Assembly: GCF_012927345.1 (NCBI RefSeq)
Contig: NZ_JABBGJ010000004.1
Span: 186,001 to 250,000 of the forward strand
Length of the DNA: 64,000 nt
Origin: Paraburkholderia polaris
GTDB lineage: Bacteria; Pseudomonadota; Gammaproteobacteria; Burkholderiales; Burkholderiaceae
Reading direction: 5' to 3'
In this document: in pieces, positions 20,022 through 29,006 of the stretch
How positions within the stretch are numbered: the first letter of the stretch is position 1
How the letters are laid out: each line of letters starts with the position of its first letter
Position numbers and translations under genes: made by a program
Notes under the pieces: generated by a model
Database searches by the model: none
Told to the model about the DNA's origin: nothing
The model's input: the letters and a program-made list of their open reading frames with translations, nothing else

Positions 20022-21593
20022 TTACGCGAGGAACAAGCGGTACACGGGGTTTTTCGTCTCTTCCCAGTACGGATAGCCGAGCGTCGTCAGAAAGCGTTCG
20101 AACTCGCTGTTCTCGCTCTCCGGCACCTGGATACCGACCAGGATCGAACTGTAGTCCGCGCCCTGGTTGCGGTAGTGGAACAGGCTGATATTCCAGTTCG
20201 GCGCCATCGACGACAGGAACTTCATCAGCGCGCCCGGCCGCTCGGGAAACTCGAAGCGGAACAGGCGTTCGTCATGCGCCAAAGGCGAACGGCCGCCGAC
20301 CATGTAGCGGATGTGCTGCTTCGACAGTTCATCGAAGGTCAGATCGACGGTGGCAAAGCCGTGTGCTTCAAACGCACCCGCGATCTGCGCCGATTCGCTG
20401 CGATTGCGGATCTGTACGCCGACAAAGATATGGGCTGAATTCGCGTCCGCAATTCGGTAGTTGAACTCGGTGACGCTGCGCGTACCCACCAGTTCGCAGA
20501 ACCTGCGGAAGCTGCCGCGCTCCTCAGGGATCGTCACGGCGAACACGGCTTCGCGCGCTTCACCGACTTCAGCACGCTCGGCCACGAAACGCATGCGGTC
20601 GAAATTCATGTTCGCGCCGGACGTGATCGCGATTAGCGTCTGGTTCTCGAGACCTTCGCGCTCGGCATATTGCTTGGCCCCAGCCACGGCCAGCGCGCCA
20701 GCTGGTTCAAGAACGCTGCGGGTGTCCTGGAACACGTCCTTGATCGCGGCGCACAGCGCATCGGTGTTCACGAGCAGTACGTCGTCGAGATATTCGCTGC
20801 ACAGGCGGAAGGTTTCCTCGCCGACCAGCTTTACCGCGGTGCCGTCCGAGAACAGGCCGACTTCATTTAACGTCACCCGTTCGCCGGCTTTTAAAGAAGC
20901 GGCCATCGCGCACGAGTCATCGGTCTGTACGCCGATCACCTTGATTTCCGGGCGCACCGATTTCACGTACGCAGCCACGCCTGCCGCCAGTCCGCCGCCG
21001 CCGATCGGCACGAAGATCGCGTGGATCGGGCCCTGGTGCTGGCTGAGAATCTCCATCGCGACCGTGCCCTGGCCGGCGATCACGTACGGATCGTCGAACG
21101 GATGGACGAAAGTCAGGCCGCGCTCTTCCTGCAGTTTTACCGCGTGCCCGTACGCATCGCTATAGGACTCGCCGAACTGCACGACTTCGACCGTCGCCCC
21201 GCCATGCGCGCGCACCGCATCGACCTTCACCTGCGGCGTTGTCACCGGCACAACGATGATCGCCTTCACGCCCATCCGTGCCGCCGACAGCGCCACGCCC
21301 TGCGCATGATTGCCCGCCGACGCGGTAATCACGCCCCGCTCCAGCGCGTCCGCCGGAATGTGCGCCATCTTGTTGTACGCGCCGCGCACCTTGAACGAGA
21401 ACACCGGCTGGTTGTCCTCGCGCTTCAGATAAACCGGATTGGAGAGCCGCGCCGACAGATTCGGCGCCCGTTCGAGTTCGGTCTCGCGGGCCACGTCGTA
21501 GACGCGCGCGGTCAGGGTTTTCTTCAGGTAGTCGTGGCGCAATGCCACGCTATCAGCGGCTTCTGCAGCCCGTTTGAGTTCGTGTAACGGCAA
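20022..21593 (-). CDS. ilvA: threonine ammonia-lyase (biosynthetic)
   Basis: A 523-residue IlvA that deaminates threonine to 2-oxobutanoate, first step of isoleucine synthesis. The PLP lysine is in P-V-F-S-F-K-V-R-G-A-Y-N; the phosphate loop is I-G-G-G-G-L-A-A-G-V; S-A-G-N-H-A-Q-G-V is typical of fold-type II. Two ACT-like regulatory domains (about residues 335-405 and 430-520) indicate allosteric control by isoleucine/valine. Translation starts at TTG 21593 with AGGAG six bases upstream. A leader peptide and terminator hairpin lie between promoter and gene, indicating attenuation. Confidence 0.95.
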   Translation of the reverse strand: MPLHELKRAAEAADSVALRHDYLKKTLTARVYDVARETELERAPNLSARLSNPVYLKREDNQPVFSFKVRGAYNKMAHIPADALERGVITASAGNHAQGVALSAARMGVKAIIVVPVTTPQVKVDAVRAHGGATVEVVQFGESYSDAYGHAVKLQEERGLTFVHPFDDPYVIAGQGTVAMEILSQHQGPIHAIFVPIGGGGLAAGVAAYVKSVRPEIKVIGVQTDDSCAMAASLKAGERVTLNEVGLFSDGTAVKLVGEETFRLCSEYLDDVLLVNTDALCAAIKDVFQDTRSVLEPAGALAVAGAKQYAEREGLENQTLIAITSGANMNFDRMRFVAERAEVGEAREAVFAVTIPEERGSFRRFCELVGTRSVTEFNYRIADANSAHIFVGVQIRNRSESAQIAGAFEAHGFATVDLTFDELSKQHIRYMVGGRSPLAHDERLFRFEFPERPGALMKFLSSMAPNWNISLFHYRNQGADYSSILVGIQVPESENSEFERFLTTLGYPYWEETKNPVYRLFLA

Positions 21594-21662
21594 GGCAAGC
21601 TCCTGTGCGGCAAGGACAAATCAACAGAGAGGTCACCAGGAGGCAGGCAGAAAGCGGACATA

Positions 21663-21691
21663 AAAAAACCCGCCTCGTGGGGCGGGTTTTT
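21663..21691 (-). terminator. attenuator terminator in the ilvA leader
   Basis: On the minus strand an AAAAACCCGCC arm pairs with GGCGGGTTTTT to form a stem ending in a long U-run, 70 bases before the ilvA start and 30 bases after the leader-peptide stop. The 5' arm (21681-21688) can instead pair with the end of the leader coding region (21723-21730), which would prevent termination. Confidence 0.9.
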
Positions 21692-21720
21692 GTCACTGCG
21701 TGTCACTGTTATCAGACGCG

Positions 21721-21783
21721 CTAACCCACCATTCGATGAATGGTGCTAATAATCAGCGCAATACGGATGTCGAGGCAGTTCAT
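21721..21783 (-). CDS. ilvA leader peptide (Ile-rich)
   Basis: A 20-residue frame starting ATG 21783 and ending TAG 21721. The peptide is M-N-C-L-D-I-R-I-A-L-I-I-S-T-I-H-R-M-V-G: five Ile, two Leu, one Thr and one Val. The codons ATT-ATT-AGC-ACC-ATT fall on the 5' arm of a hairpin (GAATGGTG/CACCATTC, 21727-21734 with 21738-21745). A TTGACA at 21814-21819 upstream could be the -35 box, although the matching -10 is weak. A ribosome stalled for lack of charged tRNA-Ile would free GGTGGGTT (21723-21730) to pair with the terminator arm. This is the classical attenuation layout. Confidence 0.82.
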   Translation of the reverse strand: MNCLDIRIALIISTIHRMVG

Positions 21784-21887
21784 GTGTTCGATCTTCGTTG
21801 ACTTGACAGGCTTTGTCAATCCCTGTTTTGGCGACGCGCAGTTGCGGGCCGCGCGCCACTGCTGGCGACGCGCGTCATGCACATGGC

Positions 21888-23153
21888 CTAATCACGCACA
21901 CCGCTTTGCTTCCTGAAAGCGTCCAGAATGCGCCGCTCCAGCGCGTTGTAGTCGCGGCCGAAGTGATGATCTCCCGACGTACGAATCACCGTGATGCCGC
22001 TTTGGGTAAGCGCCGGACACAAGGTGTCTTTCTCGTTTTCACCGTAGAAGCACTGCACGATTGCAGGCGGTACACGCGTCAATTCGGGCTGCACCTTCAA
22101 GGCCTTATCGCTCGCCGGCATGCCAAGCCAGCCGCCCACACGGATCTGGAAATCGGCGTCGGGTGCAAAGCCTAGCAACGCAACCAGCGACACTTTCGCG
22201 CGCAGCGTTTCAGGCAGGCGGTTATAGGCGAACGGCATCACGTCGGCGCCGAACGAATAACCGACGAGCGCAATATGCTCCGCGTGCCAACGCGCCCCAT
22301 AGGTCTGCATCACGCGCGCGAGATCGTGGCTCGTCTGCGCCGGCGTCTTTTCGCTCCAGAAATAGCGGAGGCTGTCGATGCCGATCACCGAGACGCCGTC
22401 TTTCTGCAAGGCGAGCGAGATGGTCTTGTCGAGATCGCGCCAGCCGCCGTCGCCGGAAATCACGACCGCCATCAGGCCGTTCGGATGCGCCGCCGGCAAT
22501 TCGATCAGCGGCAGATCGGAGACGTCGTCATCGTTCGTCGACATCATCTGCAAATGCGGCGTCACCATCGCAACGAGTCGCGTGCGATCGCCGTTGCCGG
22601 GCGCCGCCTTTTCGACGAAGCCCGGCACCTTGTCGCGGATGATCGTCGGGTCCGGCGGGCACGGTTGAAAGCGCGGATCCAGATTGCGCTCGGCATCCAC
22701 CGAGACCGCACCGGCCACCGTATTCGACGGCGCCTGTTCGAGCACATGCATCGCAAGCGTCGCGCCCTGCCCCGTACCGGCGACGATCGGCGCGAAATAG
22801 CGGCTCGATTGCGATTGCCGTTCGAGTTGATGACTCAAGGCTTCAGCATCGCCCACCAGTTGATGGCAGGCTTCTCTTTTCGCACTCAGATTGGCCACAT
22901 AGCGCGCGGTGTCCACGCCGACAGTCAACGCGCCGGCCTTGGCGAGCGCGTCGGCGGTTTGCTGGTCGGCTGCACTCCAGCCGGAGGCGGGCGAGTAAAG
23001 CACCACGAAGCCGCGCAAGGGGCCGACCGGCTGTGTCACCGTCACGTCGCCATAACGGCCGCCGGACACGGTGGTGGTCGTCGCAAAAGCGGCCGCGCTG
23101 CCAACAACGAGGCTCGCCGCAAGGGCGAGCTTATAAAACGGATGCAATGTCAT
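21888..23153 (-). CDS. acvB: AcvB/VirJ family lysyl-phosphatidylglycerol hydrolase
   Basis: A 421-residue periplasmic alpha/beta-hydrolase. The signal peptide ends near residue 24 (A-A-A-F-A). Two hydrolase-like halves occur: the first (about 40-190) lacks an obvious catalytic set, the second (about 225-420) has V-I-S-G-D-G-G-W-R-D-L-D and the nucleophile elbow V-G-Y-S-F-G-A-D-V, with a late His in S-G-D-H-H-F-G. In Agrobacterium AcvB hydrolyses lysyl-phosphatidylglycerol made by its operon partner. Here the ATG overlaps the mprF stop (ATGA), giving the same pairing. Confidence 0.9.
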   Translation of the reverse strand: MTLHPFYKLALAASLVVGSAAAFATTTTVSGGRYGDVTVTQPVGPLRGFVVLYSPASGWSAADQQTADALAKAGALTVGVDTARYVANLSAKREACHQLVGDAEALSHQLERQSQSSRYFAPIVAGTGQGATLAMHVLEQAPSNTVAGAVSVDAERNLDPRFQPCPPDPTIIRDKVPGFVEKAAPGNGDRTRLVAMVTPHLQMMSTNDDDVSDLPLIELPAAHPNGLMAVVISGDGGWRDLDKTISLALQKDGVSVIGIDSLRYFWSEKTPAQTSHDLARVMQTYGARWHAEHIALVGYSFGADVMPFAYNRLPETLRAKVSLVALLGFAPDADFQIRVGGWLGMPASDKALKVQPELTRVPPAIVQCFYGENEKDTLCPALTQSGITVIRTSGDHHFGRDYNALERRILDAFRKQSGVRD

Positions 23154-25792
23154 GAACGCCGGCCTCCTGCCAGCAATGACAGGTCCGCGAGCGTGAAGAA
23201 CACGCCCACCGAACCCGACGCCGCGAGATAGCGCGGTTCCCAATGCGGCTGGAACTTGCTCTTGAAAGCACGCAGTCCGCGGAAGTTATAGAAGCGGCCG
23301 CCGAAGCGCCACACGATGCCCGCCAGCCGATGCCAACGCGATGCGAGCGGTGTCGGCTGCATGCCGGAGAGCGGCGCGATGCCAAGACTGAGCGAGCGGA
23401 AACCCGCCTGCTTCAGATGCAGCGCCAGTTGGGTGAACAGATACTCCATCGCATACGGCGACGCGCTTTCCACGTGCCGCATCACGCCGACCGTCGCTTC
23501 GGTGTTCATATCGGTCGTCATGAAGGTCACAAAAGCGGCCGGCTCGCCGTTCTGGCGCACCAGCATCACGGATTGCGCGGCGAGGTACTCGTCGGTGAAC
23601 GCGGCCACCGAGAAGCTCTTTTCGCGCGCGTCGCGGCTATCGAGCCAGCCGTCGGAAATCTCACGCAACGTTTCGAGTGACGCAGGCACGTCGGCCTGAT
23701 CGATCACTTCGACGGTAAAGCCGTCACGCTCGCCACGCTTTAACGCATAGCGAAGATGCGCGCGATGCGAGCCCTTCAGGTCGAAATCGTCGAGCACGAC
23801 GTGGGCTTCTTCGCCGAGCTTCATCAGCGTGAGGCCGGCGTCGAGATAGAGCGGCAAGGCATTGGCGCGCACCTGATAGAACGCCGCGCGGCCGCTGTGC
23901 GCATGCGCGAGCGCGACAAACTTGCTGATCAAACCGGCCCACTCCTCGCGCGGACCGACGGGATCGTGAAGCGCGGCCCACGTGCGGCCATTTTTCGCAT
24001 ACATCAGGAAGGCTTCGCGCGATTCGGAAAAGAGGAAGCTCTTGTCGCCCATCAGCGCGAGACCGGCGTCGCTACGCTCCTGGGCTCGCACGATGCGCGC
24101 CGCGTCCTGCAGATCTTGCGGCGCGGGCATGACGAAACGACCCGCCGCGGGGCGCAGCAACTGCCAGAACGCGAACGTTGCGGCGAACAGGCTCGCAGCC
24201 AGCGTCGCGCGCAACGCACGCGGGGCGCGTTCGTCGAACGCGAATTGCCACCACAGGTCGCGTGTGTACGGCACGTCGCGGAACGCAAACAGCATCACCC
24301 AGACGGCGAGCGCGAGCACCATCGCCACCGACACTAGCCAGCCCGCCGTAAAGCGCTCGGCAAACAGCGACGAATGACGGTTGAAACGGCGGCGCGTGGA
24401 CAGCAGCAGCGCGATCAGCATGCCGAGCACGCCCGCTTCCACGAATGCAAGACCTTTGGTCAGCGACAGCGCGAGGCTCAGCACCGCCAGCAGCAAGGTC
24501 ATCCACCACGCGGCATCCAGACGCCGCAGCAAACCACGCGCGACGAACAACAGCAGCACGCCGAGCACGCTGCACAGCATCTGCGAGCTTTCGAGCACCC
24601 ACAGCGGCAGTACGTCGCGCAGAATGCGGATGCGATGCCAGAACGCGGGCGTCGCGCTGGAAATCACCAGCATGCCCCCGACCACGAAAGTCACGAGGCT
24701 CAGAAACAGCGGCGCGAGTTTATATGCACCTGCCGCGTGCCGCAGCGGCAAACGGCTTTTCAGCGCGCGGCCTTCGAAGCCGGCGAGCAGGGCCGCCGAG
24801 ACGATCAGCGGGACGCCGAAGTAAATCGCGCGATAGGCGAGCAGCGCCGCGACCATCTGATGCGTTTGCACGCTGCCGTTCAGCGTGAACACCATTGCTG
24901 CTTCGAACACGCCGACGCCACCAGGCGTGTGGCCGATCATGCCGAGCAGCATCGCGGCGGCATAGACGGTGATGAAGGTCACGAAGCTGACGTCCGCATG
25001 CGGCAGCAGCGCCCACAACGCGAGGCCCGCGGCCACCACGTCGAGTACGGCGAGGGCCACTTGCGCGAGCAGGTCGCGGCGCGCCGGGATATCAAACGAC
25101 AGCCACTGCCAGCGCGTGCGGATCGGGCGCGTTTCGCGGCGGCAGGCGGCAGCCGCGAGTCCGAGCACGGCGAGCAGCGCAGCGCCGCTCCAACGCAGCG
25201 TGAGCGGCGGGAGATGCAGCATCGCCGCGAGCGGGTCCGCGAGGCATACCATGCCGAGCGCCGTCATCAGCACCAGCGCGAGCGCCAGTGAAACGCTCGT
25301 GAACACGGTCATGCGGCCGATCTGCGCGGGCGTGACGTCCGACACTCCGTAGACGCGCGCACGCACGGCGCCGCCCGTCAACGCGCCGAAACCGGTCGCG
25401 TTGCCGAGCGCGGAGCCCGCGGTCGCGCCGATCCACAGCGCCGCGCGCGGCACCGTGGCGCCGAGGTAGCGTAAGCCGACTGCATCGCGGCCGACCAGCG
25501 CGATATAGCTGAGCGCGGTCGCGCCGAGCGCCGCGGCCCACTCGCCCGCCGTCAGGTGCTGCAGTTGGCGCACGACCGAGCGATAGTCAACCGCTTGCGA
25601 GAGATGTTGCAAGACGACCAGCAGCAGCGCGCAAATGACGAGTGCGAGCACGGGCGAGAGGATGCTCCATTTTCCAAGCGTGTTCGATACACGGTCGAAC
25701 ATCGCGCCTAGCCGGTCGAACTTATTGTTATATCGGTGGAACATGGTCAATGCGGGCCTTGCGTAGTGTCGCAGCGACGGGTCGTCTGCCAC
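23150..25792 (-). CDS. mprF: bifunctional lysylphosphatidylglycerol synthetase/flippase
   Basis: An 880-residue MprF/LpiA. The N-terminal half (about residues 45-540) has up to fourteen helices and forms the flippase; the C-terminal part (about 560-860) is the DUF2156 catalytic domain that transfers lysine from Lys-tRNA to phosphatidylglycerol, with F-S-E-S-R-E-A-F-L-M-Y-A and L-S-L-G-I-A-P-L-S-G-M. The positively charged lipid lowers sensitivity to cationic peptides and acid. The frame starts at GTG 25792 with AAGG upstream; ATG 25744 (M-F-H-R-Y-N-N) is an equally good start. It overlaps acvB by four bases. Confidence 0.93.
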   Translation of the reverse strand: MADDPSLRHYARPALTMFHRYNNKFDRLGAMFDRVSNTLGKWSILSPVLALVICALLLVVLQHLSQAVDYRSVVRQLQHLTAGEWAAALGATALSYIALVGRDAVGLRYLGATVPRAALWIGATAGSALGNATGFGALTGGAVRARVYGVSDVTPAQIGRMTVFTSVSLALALVLMTALGMVCLADPLAAMLHLPPLTLRWSGAALLAVLGLAAAACRRETRPIRTRWQWLSFDIPARRDLLAQVALAVLDVVAAGLALWALLPHADVSFVTFITVYAAAMLLGMIGHTPGGVGVFEAAMVFTLNGSVQTHQMVAALLAYRAIYFGVPLIVSAALLAGFEGRALKSRLPLRHAAGAYKLAPLFLSLVTFVVGGMLVISSATPAFWHRIRILRDVLPLWVLESSQMLCSVLGVLLLFVARGLLRRLDAAWWMTLLLAVLSLALSLTKGLAFVEAGVLGMLIALLLSTRRRFNRHSSLFAERFTAGWLVSVAMVLALAVWVMLFAFRDVPYTRDLWWQFAFDERAPRALRATLAASLFAATFAFWQLLRPAAGRFVMPAPQDLQDAARIVRAQERSDAGLALMGDKSFLFSESREAFLMYAKNGRTWAALHDPVGPREEWAGLISKFVALAHAHSGRAAFYQVRANALPLYLDAGLTLMKLGEEAHVVLDDFDLKGSHRAHLRYALKRGERDGFTVEVIDQADVPASLETLREISDGWLDSRDAREKSFSVAAFTDEYLAAQSVMLVRQNGEPAAFVTFMTTDMNTEATVGVMRHVESASPYAMEYLFTQLALHLKQAGFRSLSLGIAPLSGMQPTPLASRWHRLAGIVWRFGGRFYNFRGLRAFKSKFQPHWEPRYLAASGSVGVFFTLADLSLLAGGRRS

Positions 25793-26228
25793 GGCGTCGC
25801 CTTACTTCGGCGATTACAAATGGATAACGGCAAAGTGTTGAAAAGGTTGACAGTGTCAGCCAATGTCATTCAATTCGTCGGGTTTTAACCTGGGCCGGTA
25901 GTTGAAGCTGAACACGCTTCGCGGCATGACAGAGCGCATGACTGAGCAATTCGCACCGATAAAACGGTCGATATTGCCGATTGGCTTGCCGTGCTGATGA
26001 GGACCGCCACGCGCGACAAGAGGCTGGATTTTAAACGCTTATTGAAGAGCGCGAGACGAAGATTCGACGTCGCGCCCGCATCGCGCCGATACCGAACGAT
26101 CGCGCACTGATTTAAAGACTGATTCGCTCCATCAAGATTCCCGCCTCGCGTGCCGTAATCGAGAGCAATAGCACGATGGAATGTCGGGTTTTCGCGCCGG
26201 GAATGGCGGTAATTGAAGGGAAATGAAG
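25793..26228. other. intergenic region with no gene seen
   Basis: About 435 bases between the divergent mprF and the 26229 small gene, so it must hold promoters for both. I found no convincing coding frame, hairpin or repeat. Confidence 0.45.
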
Positions 26229-26360
26229 ATGGCAGATCAAGATTGGGTAATGGCCGGCGTGTATCTGGTCGGGCTGGTGTCGATTGCGCTTTTGATGAGC
26301 GCGCTGTCCGCGCGAGCGACCCACGTGCGGCGCGCGGTGGCGTCGCGTACCAGAGACTAA
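26229..26360 (+). CDS. small single-span membrane protein (43 residues)
   Basis: ATG 26229 is preceded by GAAGGG at eight bases. The product has a short polar start (M-A-D-Q-D-W), one hydrophobic helix (about residues 7-27: G-V-Y-L-V-G-L-V-S-I-A-L-L-M-S-A-L) and a basic tail (R-A-T-H-V-R-R-A-V-A-S-R-T-R), so it would sit in the inner membrane with the basic end in the cytoplasm. I do not recognise a family. The good ribosome site and membrane topology support a real gene. Confidence 0.6.
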   Translation: MADQDWVMAGVYLVGLVSIALLMSALSARATHVRRAVASRTRD

Positions 26361-26515
26361 CGCACGGGCAATCCGGACCTTATGTGAAAGACACTGGCGC
26401 TGCGCGTGCCGGCGATCCAGAGGCAGCCCTCCAGCGCCCTGAAGCGGTTTGATGCTCTAATCGATGACGATGCATCGATTCCGCAGCACGCTTCCCTCAG
26501 GACAGGAGACACAGA

Positions 26516-27058
26516 TTGACGAACGAAAATCAACTCGAACGCTGGCTCGCACGCGAGCAGGAAGTATTGGCAACGCTTAACGCCGGACCGGGCCCCGGCG
26601 TCGCAAGCCCAGAACAGGTGGCGGGCAAGACCGGCCTGGAAGTCATGCAGGCGATGATGAACGCGGAACTGCCCTACGCCGCCATCGCGCGCACGCTGGA
26701 CTTTACGATTGTCGAAGTCAGTGCGGGGCACGCGGTGTTTCAGGGCACCCCGCTCGCGCAGCATCTGAATCCCCTGGGCACCGTGCATGGCGGCTGGATC
26801 GCCACCTTGCTCGATTCCGCGCTAGGCTGCTCGGTGCACACCATGATGCCGCCGGGCCGTGGCTACACCACCGCCGAGCTGAGCGTGAATTACGTGAAAG
26901 CGGTGACACCGCGCGTGCTACGCGTGCGTGCCGAGGGCCAGGTGATTCATTGCGGACGGCAACTGGCGACGGCGGAAGCTCGCCTGGTCGGCCCCGATGG
27001 CACGCTCTACGCGCATGCCACGACGACCTGTCTGGTATTCGAGATTCCGGGCCGGTAA
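26516..27058 (+). CDS. PaaI family hotdog-fold thioesterase
   Basis: A 180-residue acyl-CoA thioesterase of the PaaI/YbgC hotdog group. The catalytic signature is L-G-T-V-H-G-G-W-I-A-T-L-L-D-S-A-L-G at about residues 83-100 (H-G-G with downstream Asp), followed by the T-T-A-E-L-S-V-N-Y-V-K-A-V strand. An N-terminal extension of about 45 residues precedes the hotdog core. Start is TTG at 26516 with AGGAG seven bases upstream. It acts in the cytoplasm on an acyl-CoA that cannot be read from the sequence. Confidence 0.88.
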   Translation: MTNENQLERWLAREQEVLATLNAGPGPGVASPEQVAGKTGLEVMQAMMNAELPYAAIARTLDFTIVEVSAGHAVFQGTPLAQHLNPLGTVHGGWIATLLDSALGCSVHTMMPPGRGYTTAELSVNYVKAVTPRVLRVRAEGQVIHCGRQLATAEARLVGPDGTLYAHATTTCLVFEIPGR

Positions 27059-27210
27059 AGAGGCGATCAATACTGTCGGCTGCTCGCCACGGTCGGTAGC
27101 CCGGAGACAATCCGGCGACACGGCGGACGGCCCGGCGACTGGCACTGCGCATACGCGCGCCGTGCTTTGCCGTGCAGCGCCTGTGCTGACTCTGGCGCCG
27201 CGTAGAACGC

Positions 27211-27360
27211 TTACTGCGGGCGGCGATACGCTTCGGCAATCACAGCGCAGTTTTGCAGATGCAGGTTGAGCGCATGCAGAGTCAGCGCGCGGAGCTTGCC
27301 CAGCCATGTGTTAGCGGCGGGTGCAGTACGGGCGGTAGCGGCGTTAGAAGCGGTGTTCAT
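27211..27360 (-). CDS. small hypothetical protein (49 residues)
   Basis: A short gene with CAGGAG seven bases before ATG 27360 and a TATAAT promoter box at 27402-27407. The product (start M-N-T-A-S-N-A-A-T-A-R, then L-G-K-L-R-A-L-T-L-H-A-L-N-L-H-L and E-A-Y-R-R-P-Q) is an amphipathic, Leu/Ala-rich helix-forming peptide. I know no family for it. It faces away from the MFS gene at 27596 and runs towards the thioesterase end. Confidence 0.6.
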   Translation of the reverse strand: MNTASNAATARTAPAANTWLGKLRALTLHALNLHLQNCAVIAEAYRRPQ

Positions 27361-27401
27361 GGTGGACTCCTGTATAGGGTTTATACCTAGGCAATAACCC
27401 G

Positions 27402-27430
27402 ATTATAGTCCTCTCGTGCCGCACCGCAAC
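27402..27430 (-). promoter_or_regulatory. candidate sigma-70 promoter for the 49-residue gene
   Basis: On the minus strand a TATAAT box (27402-27407) lies 16 bases after a TTGCGG (27424-27429). The start codon follows about 40 bases downstream. Confidence 0.5.
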
Positions 27431-27595
27431 AAATATCAAAAATGTCGGCGGCATGTTGCGCGACGGTCACATCCGCGACCCACGCAATCTCAGAAAGGGG
27501 CGGCATCAGGCGGTGCGCTATTAACCATCCGCACCGTACAGGTGCAATAATGACCCCTTTGCCTGCGACCATCCGCCGCAGAACGCCCGCCTCTC

Positions 27596-28993
27596 ATGAC
27601 CGTCGCCCAGAAAGCCCTGATTGCGCCCCTTATCGTCGCGTGCGCGATGTTCATGGAAAGCGTGGATGCGAATGTGATCGTTACCGCCTTGCCCGCCATG
27701 GCGCGCGACTTCGGGCGCGATCCGGTCACGCTGAAAATCGCGGTGACGAGCTACGTGCTGGGCCTCGGCGTCTTTATCCCGGTGTGCGGGTGGTTGGCGG
27801 ACCGCTTCGGCGCGCGCACGATTTTCCGCACCGCGATCGGCATCTTCGTGACCGGCTCGCTCTTGTGCGCCGCGTCGAACTCGCTGGCCACCTTCACCCT
27901 CGCCCGTTTCGTGCAAGGCGTCGGCGGCGCGATGATGGTGCCGGTCGGGCGGATCATCATCTTCCGCGTGGTCCACAAGTCCGACTTTATCCGCGCGATG
28001 AATTATCTGAGCGTCCCCGCGATGCTCGGACCGGCCGCCGGGCCGCTGCTCGGCGGCTTCATCACTACCTATCTCCACTGGCGTCTGATCTTCTTCATCA
28101 ATGTGCCGATCGGCATTCTCGGCATCTATCTGACCAACCGGCATATCGCCAACACGCGCGAACCCGACCCCGGGCCGCTCGACTGGATCGGCTTTTTTCT
28201 GTCGGCGGCCGGTGCAGTGCTGCTTTTGCTCGGACTGTCGCTAGTCGGCGGCGAACTCATGTCGAATCGGGACGCGTTCGGCATGTGCGCGAGCGGCGCA
28301 GTTCTGCTTGTGGGCTACGTCGCGTACGCGCAGCGCGTCAAACTTCCGTTGCTCGATCTGCGCTTCTTCAAGGTGCCGACTTTCCAGGCGAGCGTTCTCG
28401 GCGGGTCGCTGTTTCGCATCGGCCTCGGCGCGTTGCCGTTTCTGCTGCCGCTGATGCTGCAGGAAGGACACGGCATGAGCGCATTCGAGTCCGGCCTGAT
28501 CACCTGCGCGTCCGCGTTCGGCGGCATGTTCATGCGCACGGTCGCCTCGCGCGTGCTGCATCGCTTCGGCTTCCGTTCGGTGCTGGTGGTGAACGCGGCG
28601 CTGTCAGGGATATCGATCGCGGCGTGCGGACTGTTTTTCCCCGGCACGCCGACCTGGATCATCTGGTTCGTCGTGTTGCTGGGCGGCTTCTTCCCCGCGC
28701 TGCAATTCACGAGTCTCAACTCGCTGACTTACGCGGAAATCGCCAGCCGCGATGTGGGGCGCGCGACGAGTCTCGGCAGCGTCGTGCAACAGATGTCACT
28801 CGGCCTGGGCGTAACGGTGGGCGGTATCGTGCTGCAGATTTCGCGCGTGCTGCATGGACATCCCGGCATCATGTGGTCGGATTTCTGGCCCGCGTTTCTG
28901 GTGGTGGGCTTGTGCTCGTTCGCGTCGATTCCGGTCACGCTGCGCATGCCGCATCGCGCGGGTGAAGAGATTTCGCGAGGCGGGCGCGGGTGA
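27596..28993 (+). CDS. MFS multidrug exporter, DHA2 (EmrB/QacA) family
   Basis: A 465-residue inner-membrane proton antiporter with about fourteen helices. DHA2 marks include D-A-N-V-I-V-T-A-L-P in helix 1, W-L-A-D-R-F-G-A-R in loop 2-3 and A-R-F-V-Q-G-V-G-G-A-M-M-V-P-V-G-R then G-P-A-A-G-P-L-L-G-G (motif C) near helix 5. No membrane-fusion partner adjoins it, so it probably works alone. The start lacks a strong ribosome site. Its substrate is unknown. Confidence 0.9.
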   Translation: MTVAQKALIAPLIVACAMFMESVDANVIVTALPAMARDFGRDPVTLKIAVTSYVLGLGVFIPVCGWLADRFGARTIFRTAIGIFVTGSLLCAASNSLATFTLARFVQGVGGAMMVPVGRIIIFRVVHKSDFIRAMNYLSVPAMLGPAAGPLLGGFITTYLHWRLIFFINVPIGILGIYLTNRHIANTREPDPGPLDWIGFFLSAAGAVLLLLGLSLVGGELMSNRDAFGMCASGAVLLVGYVAYAQRVKLPLLDLRFFKVPTFQASVLGGSLFRIGLGALPFLLPLMLQEGHGMSAFESGLITCASAFGGMFMRTVASRVLHRFGFRSVLVVNAALSGISIAACGLFFPGTPTWIIWFVVLLGGFFPALQFTSLNSLTYAEIASRDVGRATSLGSVVQQMSLGLGVTVGGIVLQISRVLHGHPGIMWSDFWPAFLVVGLCSFASIPVTLRMPHRAGEEISRGGRG

Positions 28994-29006
28994 AAGTCGC
29001 ACCTCG

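Noticed and set aside
27387..27572. 61-codon frame on the minus strand
   Set aside because: Overlaps the promoter of the 49-residue gene and lacks a ribosome site.
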